Source: an uncultured Actinomycetes bacterium (GTDB lineage Bacteria; Actinomycetota; Actinomycetes; Nanopelagicales; Nanopelagicaceae). Taken from it: 38,145 nucleotides of DNA. Below the pieces are notes generated by a model that ran no database searches, was not told where the DNA came from, and saw only the letters and a list, made by a program, of their open reading frames with translations. Positions 24,232 to 32,002 of the stretch are shown in pieces. The stretch is from the NCBI GenBank assembly GCA_903874255.1, contig CAIQRN010000056.1, forward strand, positions 1-38,145, written 5' to 3'. The translations under genes and the position numbers were made by a program. How positions within the stretch are numbered: position 1 is the first letter of the stretch; each line of letters opens with the position of its first letter.

Positions 24232-24639
24232 TTAAAAATCGATTCTTGAAAATTTCCCAAATACTCGAAGTGCAATACCTGCACCAACAATATTCAACAA
24301 AGCATCCCGCACATCTGCAGCGCGCCCAGGAATAAAATTCTGCACGCACTCGATTGAAATCGATAGGCCAACGCAGATCAAGAAGGTTTTGCGGGCCGCG
24401 ACACTTCCAAAAGCCTTATAAATCAATATCGGCAAGGGCATGAGCAAGAAGAAGTTGCCGATCCATGCCAAGGCTCCATCAAGGTACAAAATGTTATGGG
24501 CAGCTGTAGGAATTGCACTACCGCTGTAAGTCGGTGGCGGTAATACGCCAGTCATATCTAGATCTTGGCGCGGAGTGAAGACGGCGAAGCCAAGAATTGT
24601 GAGATATATCAGCAGTAGTGCGCGATACATCTTTGGCAT
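24232..24639 (-). CDS. VanZ-like family membrane protein
   Basis: 135 aa with four hydrophobic helices. The VanZ-like signature is at the end: SISIECVQNFIPGRAADVRD followed by ALLNIVGAGI. An early PRQDLD loop is also typical. The function of this family is not settled; VanZ itself gives low-level teicoplanin resistance, and many relatives lie near wall or polysaccharide genes. ATG 24639 is supported by TAGACT six bases upstream; ATG 24630 lies three codons on. Confidence 0.85.
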   Translation of the reverse strand: MPKMYRALLLIYLTILGFAVFTPRQDLDMTGVLPPPTYSGSAIPTAAHNILYLDGALAWIGNFFLLMPLPILIYKAFGSVAARKTFLICVGLSISIECVQNFIPGRAADVRDALLNIVGAGIALRVFGKFSRIDF

Positions 24640-24645
24640 ACCCAG

Positions 24646-24651
24646 AGTCTA
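24646..24651 (-). promoter_or_regulatory. -10 box of a predicted leaderless promoter
   Basis: On the minus strand TAGACT, six bases (CTGGGT), then ATG 24639 of the VanZ-like gene. Confidence 0.5.
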
Positions 24652-24710
24652 TTGGGGCTGACACCAAGAAATCGGACGAGCACAATATGCCCTATTAAGG
24701 TTCACTTAGA

Positions 24711-24722
24711 CTGACTAGTCAG
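24711..24722. promoter_or_regulatory. Perfect 12-bp palindrome upstream of the LuxR-type regulator
   Basis: CTGACTAGTCAG, a perfect two-fold symmetric site, in the region between the divergent VanZ-like and LuxR genes, 83 bases before the GTG. Its size and symmetry fit an operator for a dimeric HTH protein, perhaps the LuxR protein itself. It occurs before the tad locus regulator; binding is not shown. Confidence 0.45.
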
Positions 24723-24805
24723 GGCGGGGGGTTAGTACCAAGTATGTCAGTGCCTCTAAATAGGGTTCCCTCAGTTGAATCTAGGAAAGATTGTGAGGTG
24801 AATGC

Positions 24806-25513
24806 GTGACGAACAATGACAAGTTTTCGCTCTGGTTAAGTTCTCATCCGGATCCAAATGAAATTGCAAGACACTTAGTTGAAGTAAGTTTTGCGCAATA
24901 TCGTTCTGTCAGTTCACGCATTAGCAAAATAAATAACGATGGCTCATTAACTTTTATAGGCGAATTCGGGCATAAAGAAGCGCTGCTTGGCAAGACATAT
25001 GCATCTGAAGAATGGCATCAATGGCGTGGGGATGCTGCGCGGTTGGCTCTGGGAATCGATTCGGGAAACTGGAATGAGCAGCACAAGCTTGTTGTCGCGA
25101 TGCTAATTGATAATGGCAATGTGCATGGTTTTGTAGTCGTTGATTTCAAGGAGACTGTTGATGATACTCAAGAGGTCGTTGACATGCTTCGCTCAATGTC
25201 TTACCCGCTGAGTCTTTATTTAACTGGCGAACAACTGATTGGAAATCGTGCGAAAGATTTCGCCATCGGTTCGGCATCTGCGGGCGGGGCACTTGCACAT
25301 GATGAAGCAGGGCAAGTGCGCAAACAGTTAACAGATCGCCAGATTGAAGTTTTGAAATTGGTTTCTCAAGGTAAAACAAATCACGAAATTGCAAAACATT
25401 TGGGATATTCGGTTTCAACTATTCGCCATGATGTAATGCATTTGTTCAGGGTTCTTCGAATCAGCGCTCGCAATGAAGCCGGGCCTAGAGCTGCAGAATT
25501 GGCGATTATTTAG
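24806..25513 (+). CDS. LuxR-family transcriptional regulator with GAF-like sensor region
   Basis: 235-aa DNA-binding regulator. The C-terminus (about 172-230) is a LuxR helix-turn-helix: LTDRQIEVLKLVSQGKTNHE, IAKHLGYSVSTIRHDVMHLF, then RVLRISARNEAG. Residues 1-160 have an alternating sheet-helix look compatible with a GAF domain; no phosphorylation Asp pocket of a receiver domain is seen, so it is not a standard two-component regulator. GAGGTG precedes the GTG start by five bases. It stands directly before the adhesin and the tad genes in the same direction, so it may control attachment (inference). Confidence 0.87.
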   Translation: MTNNDKFSLWLSSHPDPNEIARHLVEVSFAQYRSVSSRISKINNDGSLTFIGEFGHKEALLGKTYASEEWHQWRGDAARLALGIDSGNWNEQHKLVVAMLIDNGNVHGFVVVDFKETVDDTQEVVDMLRSMSYPLSLYLTGEQLIGNRAKDFAIGSASAGGALAHDEAGQVRKQLTDRQIEVLKLVSQGKTNHEIAKHLGYSVSTIRHDVMHLFRVLRISARNEAGPRAAELAII

Positions 25514-25573
25514 AGCTTTTTACTTAAAGTGCGAGTGCTAACTCTGCATGCTCCAAGAAAGTCAGCCATTCCC

Positions 25574-25602
25574 TTGGGGGCTCAAACCTTGCTCGGTATA
25601 GT
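25574..25602 (+). promoter_or_regulatory. Leaderless promoter of the adhesin gene
   Basis: -35 TTGGGG (25574-25579), a 17-base spacer, -10 TATAGT (25597-25602), six bases (GCCGTT), then ATG 25609. This is one of the two clearest examples of the leaderless pattern in the window. Confidence 0.6.
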
Positions 25603-25608
25603 GCCGTT

Positions 25609-28600
25609 ATGAGAAATGACTACCCCTCGAGCGCTAAAAGGTTACGTAAGAGTTGGATTCATCTAGGGGTAGCGCTAGGCACAGTCTTTTTTCTCGTAGT
25701 AACAGGACCGACAGGTCATGCGGCTACAGGTGCTGCAACAGTAGGAAATGGTTTAACGACAAGTGATTTAAATTCAATCGGGATGTCAGCCAACACTTTG
25801 GCAAGTCTATTGATTGATCCGGCATCCGGCATCACTGGTATTAATAGCGTGGTCTTTACGGGAAATAACAACCAAGCAGGTTCCATTCACGTAGTTGATC
25901 CCAACGTAGTTTCCTTCAATGACGGAGTGATTTTATCTAGTGGAAATATTGCCGATGTGGTGGGGCCAAATAAATCAGATAGCACTACAACTGATGAAGG
26001 AAATAATGGCGATGCTGATTTAGATCAGCTGATCCAGGATACGCAGACAGTGTTTCCGGCAACGTATGACGCGGCATCGCTGTCCTTTAAGTTCACAGCA
26101 CCGGTTGGTGCAAGTGATTTGTATTTCACGTATGTCTTTGGCTCTGATGAATACTTGGAATGGGTCAATCTTTATAACGACGTATTTGGTTTATTTGTAA
26201 ATGGGCAAAACTGCGCCGTTGCACCAAATCCATCATTAACTGGAACTGTGCCAGTAAGTATCGACACAATTAATAGTGCGGTTAACACCAATCTCTTTAG
26301 AGACAACGCCTTTATGACTGCAAGCAATCCTTTGAACTTCGAATCAGATGGTTTGAGTGTTGAGATGGTCTGTCATGCACAGATTCACGCAGGAGAAAAC
26401 ACAATTAAATTTGTAATCGCAGATACCAGCGATCGGGTTCTAGATTCAATCGTCATGATTAAATCTGGAAGCTTTTCAACTACTCCAATCGAATCATGTA
26501 ACAACAAAGTTGATGACGATGGTGATAACGCAGTAGATATGGACGACACCTATTGCACAAGCACAACTGTGGCAGCTCCTGCGGGAACTTCATTATTGCC
26601 GGTTGATCCAGTAACCAACCAGCCGGTTCCCGTTGCAGATGTGCCAACAGCGTATGGATTTAGTTCAATTACTACGCCGCCATTTACAGGCAATGAAGGT
26701 TCACCGATTTTGTTAGATGCAAACTTCAAAGGTTGGACCGCACGACTTGCATCTGCTCCTGGCGAGCCATATACAGTTTCAACTTCTTGGACAGTCAAAC
26801 TTAAATCGAATAACTCGATCACTTGTCAGATAACTCCGTCGGGAACTATTGCGCACACATATGGCACGTACATTGAACTTGCGTCGGCAATTTGCCCACA
26901 GGATGGCGAATACATTGCACAAATTGTTGGTATGGATAGCGAGAACAGTTCTGATTTTGATTACGACATTGATTTCTTTGTGCATAACGCACCGCCTTCA
27001 GTTGCTGTTGATGCATCAACTACGTATACGGCTGGAGTCGACGAGACAGTAAATTTTGTTGCAAATGTTTCAGATCCTGGTGGGGATGCAACGACTTGTG
27101 CAATTAACTGGGGCGACGGAAGCCCTGAATCCACGCCGGTAATTTCTGGCGGCACTTGCGAAGACAGTCATACGTATTCTTCTTTGGGCACAAAAATCGT
27201 TTCAGTTAAAGCATCTGACAATGTAAATGCAACTGCAGCTGCCGTTGCGGCGATCAACATCGCGCCTCCATTTGTTGCTACGGCACCGGATGCGCCATCA
27301 ATTACCGGTGCAATTGCCGGGGACACCACTGTTGAGTTGAGTTGGAGCGCACCTGCCAATGACGGCGGAGCAATAATCGATATGTACTCTATTTTCCAAT
27401 CTGAAACAGTTGATGGAACATATGTATCAAGTTCTGCAACTTGCGCAGCCCTTGATTCATTGACCTGCACCGTGGATAGCTTGGTAAATGGCACCACGTA
27501 TTACTTCAAGGTTATGGCGCATAATTCAGTTGACTGGTCTGTACTTTCTGCAGCAAGTGATGGCGTTGTTCCAGCGATAACTGGACTGGACCCTACCTTT
27601 GGTTCTGCAACACCGACCGAAGATGGATTTACTTTACAAATTCAGAATTTTGATACTGGTTACATTTGGGCAGGTACAAATTCCGAGCTAGGTTCGGTTT
27701 CTATTAGCGACACCGGCCTAATTACAGTCACCGGCCTGGGTTACTTGGTTTCATCAACTGTCACCATTACGACTTCCCTTACTGGTTACCTAGATGGAAC
27801 TGCAACTAGCGAAACAGTAACCACACTGGATGATCCAGCAGTGGCACAAGCTGCTGCAGATCAGACAGCAGCCGATGCCATTAAGACCCTCATCACCAAC
27901 TCATCTTGGAGCCTTGCTCGAAGCGGCTATGACGCACTAACTACTGCGCAAAAAGCTCTCGTCACAAACTATGCAACGCTAACTGCCCATGAAGATGCAG
28001 TGGCACAAGCTGCTGCAGATCAGACAGCAGCCGATGCCGTTAAAACTCTCATCACCAACTCTTCATGGAGCCTTGCTCGAAGTGGTTATGACGCACTAAC
28101 AAATAATCAAAAAGCTCTCGTCACAAACTATGCAGATTTAATAGCACATGAATCCACGCCACCTCCACCACCAAGTGGCGGCGGCGGTGGATATTTCCCA
28201 CCTCCATCTCCTGCACTTTCAAGTGACACTTCACTTTCTAAGTTCACTGTGAATGGAACAAATGCAATCGCCGGGGCAGTATCTATCAACGTTGAAAACG
28301 GTGTTACCTCTGTTGCAGTTGTTGCAACTGCTACAGATAGTGGTGCAACTGTTGTAATTACTGGAGATACAAAACTTGTAACTGGCAAGAATCAGATCAA
28401 TGTGAAAGTTACTGCAGCTGATTCAACGGTGAAGAACTACAGCGCTGAAGTTGTTGTTGCATCTCCTGCACCAACTCCAACACCGACACCAACACCGACT
28501 CCAACACCGACACCAACTCCTACTCCAACACCAACACCAACACCAACACCAACTCCTACTTCAACACCTGCACCTGCGAAGGTATTGGGCGGGGGAGTAA

Positions 28601-28926
28601 CTCAGGTCAATCCACAGAGCGCGGCAACTGCAACGAAACCATCTGTTGCAAAGCCAGCTACAACATCGGCAAAAGCGCCAACGGTTGTAGCAGTTACGGG
28701 TCAAGTACTTGCGCCAGTTGTGAAATCACTTCCAAAGAGTGTGAAGTTGACTGCAACAATTGTGATCAACGGAAAGAGCGTTTCACTTGGAACGGTAAAG
28801 ACAACTTCTGCCGGAGCCGCAACACTTCCAGCATTTAGTGCAGCAAAAGCTGGCACATATATTGTTCAACTGAGTTCAAGCACCGGAGCCAAGTACTTCA
28901 TCAAGGTGGTTGTGAAGGCTAAATAA
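25609..28926 (+). CDS. Large modular secreted adhesin-like protein
   Basis: 1105 aa, exported (basic start plus helix at 16-36, cleavage after HAA). Modules: a choice-of-anchor L domain (about 50-290: SADTL-like start, FVFGSDEYLEWVN, then DGLSVEM); a Ca-binding-like CNNKVDDDGDNAVDMDD; an uncharacterised part; a PKD domain (about 464-547, CAINWGDGSPES); a fibronectin type III domain (about 557-653); a beta domain; two 53-aa near-identical repeats (744-849); a Pro/Gly linker; a cadherin-like beta-sandwich (869-952, KFTVNG through VKNYSAEVVV); a (Pro-Thr)15 stalk; and an Ig-like C-terminus. There is no LPXTG motif or final membrane helix, so how it is held at the cell is unclear. It immediately precedes the pilin genes. 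Confidence 0.88.
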   Translation: MRNDYPSSAKRLRKSWIHLGVALGTVFFLVVTGPTGHAATGAATVGNGLTTSDLNSIGMSANTLASLLIDPASGITGINSVVFTGNNNQAGSIHVVDPNVVSFNDGVILSSGNIADVVGPNKSDSTTTDEGNNGDADLDQLIQDTQTVFPATYDAASLSFKFTAPVGASDLYFTYVFGSDEYLEWVNLYNDVFGLFVNGQNCAVAPNPSLTGTVPVSIDTINSAVNTNLFRDNAFMTASNPLNFESDGLSVEMVCHAQIHAGENTIKFVIADTSDRVLDSIVMIKSGSFSTTPIESCNNKVDDDGDNAVDMDDTYCTSTTVAAPAGTSLLPVDPVTNQPVPVADVPTAYGFSSITTPPFTGNEGSPILLDANFKGWTARLASAPGEPYTVSTSWTVKLKSNNSITCQITPSGTIAHTYGTYIELASAICPQDGEYIAQIVGMDSENSSDFDYDIDFFVHNAPPSVAVDASTTYTAGVDETVNFVANVSDPGGDATTCAINWGDGSPESTPVISGGTCEDSHTYSSLGTKIVSVKASDNVNATAAAVAAINIAPPFVATAPDAPSITGAIAGDTTVELSWSAPANDGGAIIDMYSIFQSETVDGTYVSSSATCAALDSLTCTVDSLVNGTTYYFKVMAHNSVDWSVLSAASDGVVPAITGLDPTFGSATPTEDGFTLQIQNFDTGYIWAGTNSELGSVSISDTGLITVTGLGYLVSSTVTITTSLTGYLDGTATSETVTTLDDPAVAQAAADQTAADAIKTLITNSSWSLARSGYDALTTAQKALVTNYATLTAHEDAVAQAAADQTAADAVKTLITNSSWSLARSGYDALTNNQKALVTNYADLIAHESTPPPPPSGGGGGYFPPPSPALSSDTSLSKFTVNGTNAIAGAVSINVENGVTSVAVVATATDSGATVVITGDTKLVTGKNQINVKVTAADSTVKNYSAEVVVASPAPTPTPTPTPTPTPTPTPTPTPTPTPTPTPTSTPAPAKVLGGGVTQVNPQSAATATKPSVAKPATTSAKAPTVVAVTGQVLAPVVKSLPKSVKLTATIVINGKSVSLGTVKTTSAGAATLPAFSAAKAGTYIVQLSSSTGAKYFIKVVVKAK
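27838..28155 (+). repeat. Two tandem 159-bp in-frame repeats in the adhesin gene
   Basis: Units at 27838-27996 and 27997-28155, each 53 codons (start AVAQAAADQTAADA, then SSWSLARSGYDAL, then QKALVTNYA). They are nearly identical at the DNA level over most of their length, which suggests recent duplication. They look helical and could act as a spacer or binding unit. Confidence 0.9.
28471..28560 (+). repeat. (Pro-Thr)15 coding microsatellite
   Basis: Fifteen in-frame hexamers of CCN-ACN, encoding a Pro-Thr stalk between the cadherin-like domain and the C-terminal module. The third positions vary, so the DNA is not a pure repeat, but length changes by slippage remain possible. Confidence 0.92.
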
Positions 28927-29005
28927 GAAGGGCCAAATCCACTTGATTCGCCTGGTCAGTTGATATTCTTTACGCATTAGTTCATCCCCAAGAAAGAGGA
29001 ATCCC

Positions 29006-29245
29006 ATGGCCGAAATGAACGCTAAGTTAATTTTCGCATTCACAGTCATGATTTCAGGGGTTCAGGCCAAGCTGACTCGATTTTCCCGCGACGAAAATGG
29101 GGCAACGGCCGTTGAATACGCTCTGATTATTGGCCTGATTACCATTGCAATTTTCACCGCAGTTCTCCTATTGGGAGATTCCATCGGCGTGCAAATCGCT
29201 AAAGCATCTTGTGCCGTACAAGGCAAAGATTATCCCTGCTCCTAA
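29006..29245 (+). CDS. Flp-type pilin 1
   Basis: 79-aa prepilin of the Tad pilus. Processing site G32-ATAVEY with Glu at +5, cut by the TadV peptidase, giving a 47-aa mature pilin made mostly of one hydrophobic helix (ALIIGLITIAIFTAVLLLG). The leader is 32 residues, long for Flp. The mature end ASCAVQGKDYPCS has two cysteines, uncommon in Flp pilins. AAAGAGGA precedes ATG 29006. It lies 79 bases after the adhesin gene, with no terminator between. Confidence 0.93.
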   Translation: MAEMNAKLIFAFTVMISGVQAKLTRFSRDENGATAVEYALIIGLITIAIFTAVLLLGDSIGVQIAKASCAVQGKDYPCS

Positions 29246-29284
29246 TTAAAGGTCAGGTGAAGTTGGCTTTTAAGTCCGCAATTC

Positions 29285-29327
29285 ACCCCCTGCTTTGATA
29301 TTATTGGGGGGTAAACCCTTCCCCCAA
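29285..29327 (+). promoter_or_regulatory. G-run with competing hairpins before the second pilin gene
   Basis: A six-base G run (29306-29311) can pair with C5 upstream (29285-29290, giving ACCCCC/GGGGGT) or with C5 downstream (TTGGGGG 29304-29310 / CCCCCAA 29321-29327). Only one can form at a time. The downstream form ends seven bases before the AAAGGA ribosome site. A TATTAT box (29299-29304) could also start a transcript in the G run. Function unknown. Confidence 0.45.
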
Positions 29328-29341
29328 AGCAAAGGAACGCC

Positions 29342-29608
29342 ATGACTGGTTTAATCACAAAAGGTTTCATAGCGGGAGATTTTTTCTTCCAAAAAACACA
29401 TGCGAAGATCGTACGTTTCACTCGCAATGAGAACGGCGCAACTGCCGTTGAGTACGCTCTAATCGTCGGTTTGATTACTGTTCTTATTTTTGCTGCAGTT
29501 AAGCTTCTAGGTGGTTCAATCAGCGACCAAATTACTAAAGCAACATGTGCGGTTCAAGGAAAAGGCTATAACACCAACTCCTTAACTGGCGCTATCACTT
29601 GTGCCTAA
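29342..29608 (+). CDS. Flp-type pilin 2
   Basis: 88-aa prepilin, a paralogue of the preceding gene. The site is again G32-ATAVEY, after a leader of exactly 32 residues; the mature form is 56 aa, with ALIVGLITVLIFAAVKLLGG as the helix and ATCAVQGKGY as a shared stretch before a longer tail ending ITCA. Both mature pilins carry two cysteines, 9 and 18 residues apart. AAAGGA is six bases before ATG 29342. A strong terminator-like hairpin follows, so pilin mRNA may end here most of the time. Confidence 0.93.
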   Translation: MTGLITKGFIAGDFFFQKTHAKIVRFTRNENGATAVEYALIVGLITVLIFAAVKLLGGSISDQITKATCAVQGKGYNTNSLTGAITCA

Positions 29609-29626
29609 TAAATTAAATTAGATAAT

Positions 29627-29680
29627 AAACACCTCTTCGCATTGGTAATTGAATCATGATGCGAAGAGGTGTTTTATTTT
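29627..29680 (+). terminator. Terminator-like hairpin overlapping the tadE start
   Basis: A perfect 16-bp stem (29627-29642 with 29659-29674: AAACACCTCTTCGCAT / ATGCGAAGAGGTGTTT), a 16-base loop, then TTATTTT. It has every mark of an intrinsic terminator after the second pilin gene. The right arm begins at the second ATG of tadE and the first ATG (29656) is in the loop, so folding would also mask translation. Confidence 0.85.
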
Positions 29681-30108
29681 CTGAACGTGGCGCAACTGCT
29701 GTTGAGTTTGCGCTCATTCTGCCCCTGATGCTGGTTTTGATTTTTGCACTAGTCGATTTCGGGCGAATTGGATATACACAGATCATGGTCGCATCGGTTG
29801 CAAATGATGGTGCGCGATTAAGTTCTTTAGATTCAGCGGGCGTCACTGATTCACAAAATGTTGTCGATTTTGTACAAAGTTCGGCACTTGATGCCGCAAA
29901 GATCGCACAGCTCGGTGGATCTGGTGCTTTAACAGTGACGGTTACGAAGTGCTCTAGTACTGCATCATCGGAAAATACGCTCGTAACTGCTTCAACAAAC
30001 TTCAAGTGGTTGCTCCCAGTTGGCTTATTGTCATTGGTCACAAATGGTGCCGCGTCTCTCGATGATTTTACGATTTCCTCAACTGGAACTATGAGATGCA
30101 TGAATTGA
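29656..30108 (+). CDS. TadE-like minor pilin
   Basis: 150-aa pseudopilin of the Tad system. The processing motif RG-ATAVEFALILPLMLVLIFA appears from residue 12, with Glu at +5, giving a short leader. The rest is a soluble outer domain with one cysteine near KCSSTASS and another near the end. Minor pilins of this type are thought to help start or cap the pilus. No Shine-Dalgarno sequence is visible: the start (ATG 29656 or 29659) lies in the terminator hairpin, so expression must depend on read-through and unfolding. The next gene starts one base after its stop. Confidence 0.88.
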   Translation: MMRRGVLFSERGATAVEFALILPLMLVLIFALVDFGRIGYTQIMVASVANDGARLSSLDSAGVTDSQNVVDFVQSSALDAAKIAQLGGSGALTVTVTKCSSTASSENTLVTASTNFKWLLPVGLLSLVTNGAASLDDFTISSTGTMRCMN

Positions 30109-30109
30109 G

Positions 30110-31237
30110 ATGCTGAAAAAATTTAAAAGTATTGAAAACGAGGACGGCGCAATTGCCGTAATTTTTGCAATCATCACATCCCTTGTAGTTGTTGGTTTAT
30201 TAGCCCTTGTAATAGATGTATCAGCGTTATATGCAGAGCGTCGAGTTGTACAAAATGCAGCTGATTCAGCCGTACTGGCAACCGCTCAAGAGTGTGCAAC
30301 AAGTGGCACTGGGGCCATTGATGGAAGTGGCGCTTATGGAAGCAATGTTTGTGCAAATCAGATTTACGTCAAAGAATTTGCCGGTAAATACGCAAATCTA
30401 AATTCGCCAGATTCATTGACGGATGTTTCTGAAGTTTGCGGATCGAGCCCCTTGAATTCCTGTGCATCGCTTACATCTGGAAAGTACGAGTGCCACAACG
30501 TCGATTCAAAATATCCAACTTACGTTCGAGTGAAAACGAGCACCAGGCAAAGTTCGGGCACGGGAATTAAATCAATTTTTGGTGCAGCCTCAGGCGCAAG
30601 TTCTAGCACAACGGTTGTAGGTTGCGCGCAAGCAGCTTGGGGAATAGCAGCTAGTGCACCAGTAATAATGCCGATTGCCTTGTCTGTTTGCGATTGGCAA
30701 TTGACTGGAGCGAATTCGCTAGTAAATTTCGATGCCACTTCACCAACTGTGCAATGTTCAATTAAGAATTTGTCTGGCAATTTCTCCACCCACGCATCAG
30801 CCACCAACGGATTCAATGTAATTAGCAATTTGGGGTGCCCTGGAATCGGAACACCACCACAAGTAAAATTGGGTGATGTAGTGCACATTGCAACTACGGG
30901 ACCTGAATTAAATCAGGTGGCAGGAACGTGCGGAGAATTTCAAACTCAACTCAGCAACTTGATTAATGCCAAAGTTTTCTTTCCACTCGTGGAATGTCAA
31001 TCCAACTGCGATGCCAACAACTCTTATGAAGTTCTGGGATTTCTTGGATTTAAGTACACGGGTAGCAAGTGGATGGGCGTGACACATGGAACAAATTCCA
31101 ATTGGCCTTCGGCATGTGACGCGACTCGAATCTGCCTTTACGGTACCTTTGAGCGTTCAGTTGTACCCGGGGCCGACATTTCCCTAGATGCAGGAACCCC
31201 TGATATCGGAGCTTTGGCCGTGCAACTATTACCGTAA
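30110..31237 (+). CDS. TadG-like protein with N-terminal Tad domain
   Basis: 375 aa. The N-terminus NEDGAIAVIFAIITSLVVVG and LALVIDVSALYAERRVVQNA followed by ADSAVLATAQ is the Tad domain (TadG). The pilin-like site here is G-AIAVIF, with Ile at +5 instead of Glu, so cleavage by the peptidase is doubtful. The outer part has many cysteines (over ten), spread in pairs, suggesting a disulfide-rich secreted domain. Its role is probably at the pilus base or as an anchor in the wall. ATG 30110 is one base after the tadE stop. Confidence 0.87.
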   Translation: MLKKFKSIENEDGAIAVIFAIITSLVVVGLLALVIDVSALYAERRVVQNAADSAVLATAQECATSGTGAIDGSGAYGSNVCANQIYVKEFAGKYANLNSPDSLTDVSEVCGSSPLNSCASLTSGKYECHNVDSKYPTYVRVKTSTRQSSGTGIKSIFGAASGASSSTTVVGCAQAAWGIAASAPVIMPIALSVCDWQLTGANSLVNFDATSPTVQCSIKNLSGNFSTHASATNGFNVISNLGCPGIGTPPQVKLGDVVHIATTGPELNQVAGTCGEFQTQLSNLINAKVFFPLVECQSNCDANNSYEVLGFLGFKYTGSKWMGVTHGTNSNWPSACDATRICLYGTFERSVVPGADISLDAGTPDIGALAVQLLP

Positions 31238-31258
31238 TTGAAAGCGAGAACTGAAAAA

Positions 31259-31987
31259 ATGGCACGTGCGAAGATGAAGAAGTCAACCCTTCAACTCATA
31301 GTGATCATTGTGCTTTCCGTGCTCTCTGGGTTGGCGATCTACACCTATACATCTGGTGTTGAATCACGGATTCGCGCTTCCGAACAAACCACACCCATCT
31401 ATATAACTCTTAAGCAGATTCCTGTGGGAACTGCCCTTGGCTCTGCAATCAACCAGGGATACATCGAACAGAAGCAATTTCCAAGAGATTCAGTTCCTTC
31501 ACAAGCAATTACATTGGTTAATACGGCAAATGCAAACCTAGTTGCAATGCAGACACTTCAACCTGGCCAAGTTATTTTGGAAAACAACTTTGGTGTGACG
31601 GCAGCAAATACCGGGGCACTCGTCATTCCAGATGGCCAACTGGCAGTCACAGTTTCATTGGGCGATCCTGCGCGCGTAGCCAGTTTCTTGCAGCCAGGTT
31701 CCGAGATCACAATTTTCGTAACTGGTACCAGAGACAAAATCAAATTTACAGATGTTTTAATTACTAGAACTCAAGTTCTGGCCGTTGGAACTCAAGTTCT
31801 TCCATCTAGCAATGGTGGTGCCGCTGGCAATTCTTCACCACTTATTACAGTTGCGGTATCACCTGATCAAGCTAAGAAACTTATCCATGCTTCACAGACG
31901 CTCTCACTGTACTTTGGTTTAAGAACTACAGGTGTGGATTTTGGAACGTCAGCTGCAGCTACTGATAACAATATTCTGAGTAAATAG
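31259..31987 (+). CDS. cpaB: Flp pilus assembly protein CpaB/RcpC
   Basis: About 242 aa, with one N-terminal membrane helix (LQLIVIIVLSVLSGLAIYTY) and a SAF-type domain: IYITLKQIPVGTALGSAI, then VAMQTLQPGQVIL. A C-terminal beta domain follows (RcpC/CpaB). In diderms it binds the secretin; here, with no outer membrane, it more likely contacts the wall. I prefer ATG 31259; TTG 31238 directly after the tadG stop and ATG 31274 are alternatives, none with a strong ribosome site. Confidence 0.87.
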   Translation: MARAKMKKSTLQLIVIIVLSVLSGLAIYTYTSGVESRIRASEQTTPIYITLKQIPVGTALGSAINQGYIEQKQFPRDSVPSQAITLVNTANANLVAMQTLQPGQVILENNFGVTAANTGALVIPDGQLAVTVSLGDPARVASFLQPGSEITIFVTGTRDKIKFTDVLITRTQVLAVGTQVLPSSNGGAAGNSSPLITVAVSPDQAKKLIHASQTLSLYFGLRTTGVDFGTSAAATDNNILSK

Positions 31988-32002
31988 AAGAGGTTATTAA
32001 CA

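Noticed and set aside
25530-25565. GAGTGCTAA, a half of the CIRCE (HrcA) operator, after the LuxR gene
   Set aside because: The other half (TTAGCACTC) is missing at the required spacing, and no heat-shock gene follows.
28471-28560. Regular short repeats that might be a CRISPR array
   Set aside because: They are in-frame CCN-ACN hexamers coding for Pro-Thr, with no spacers and no cas genes nearby.
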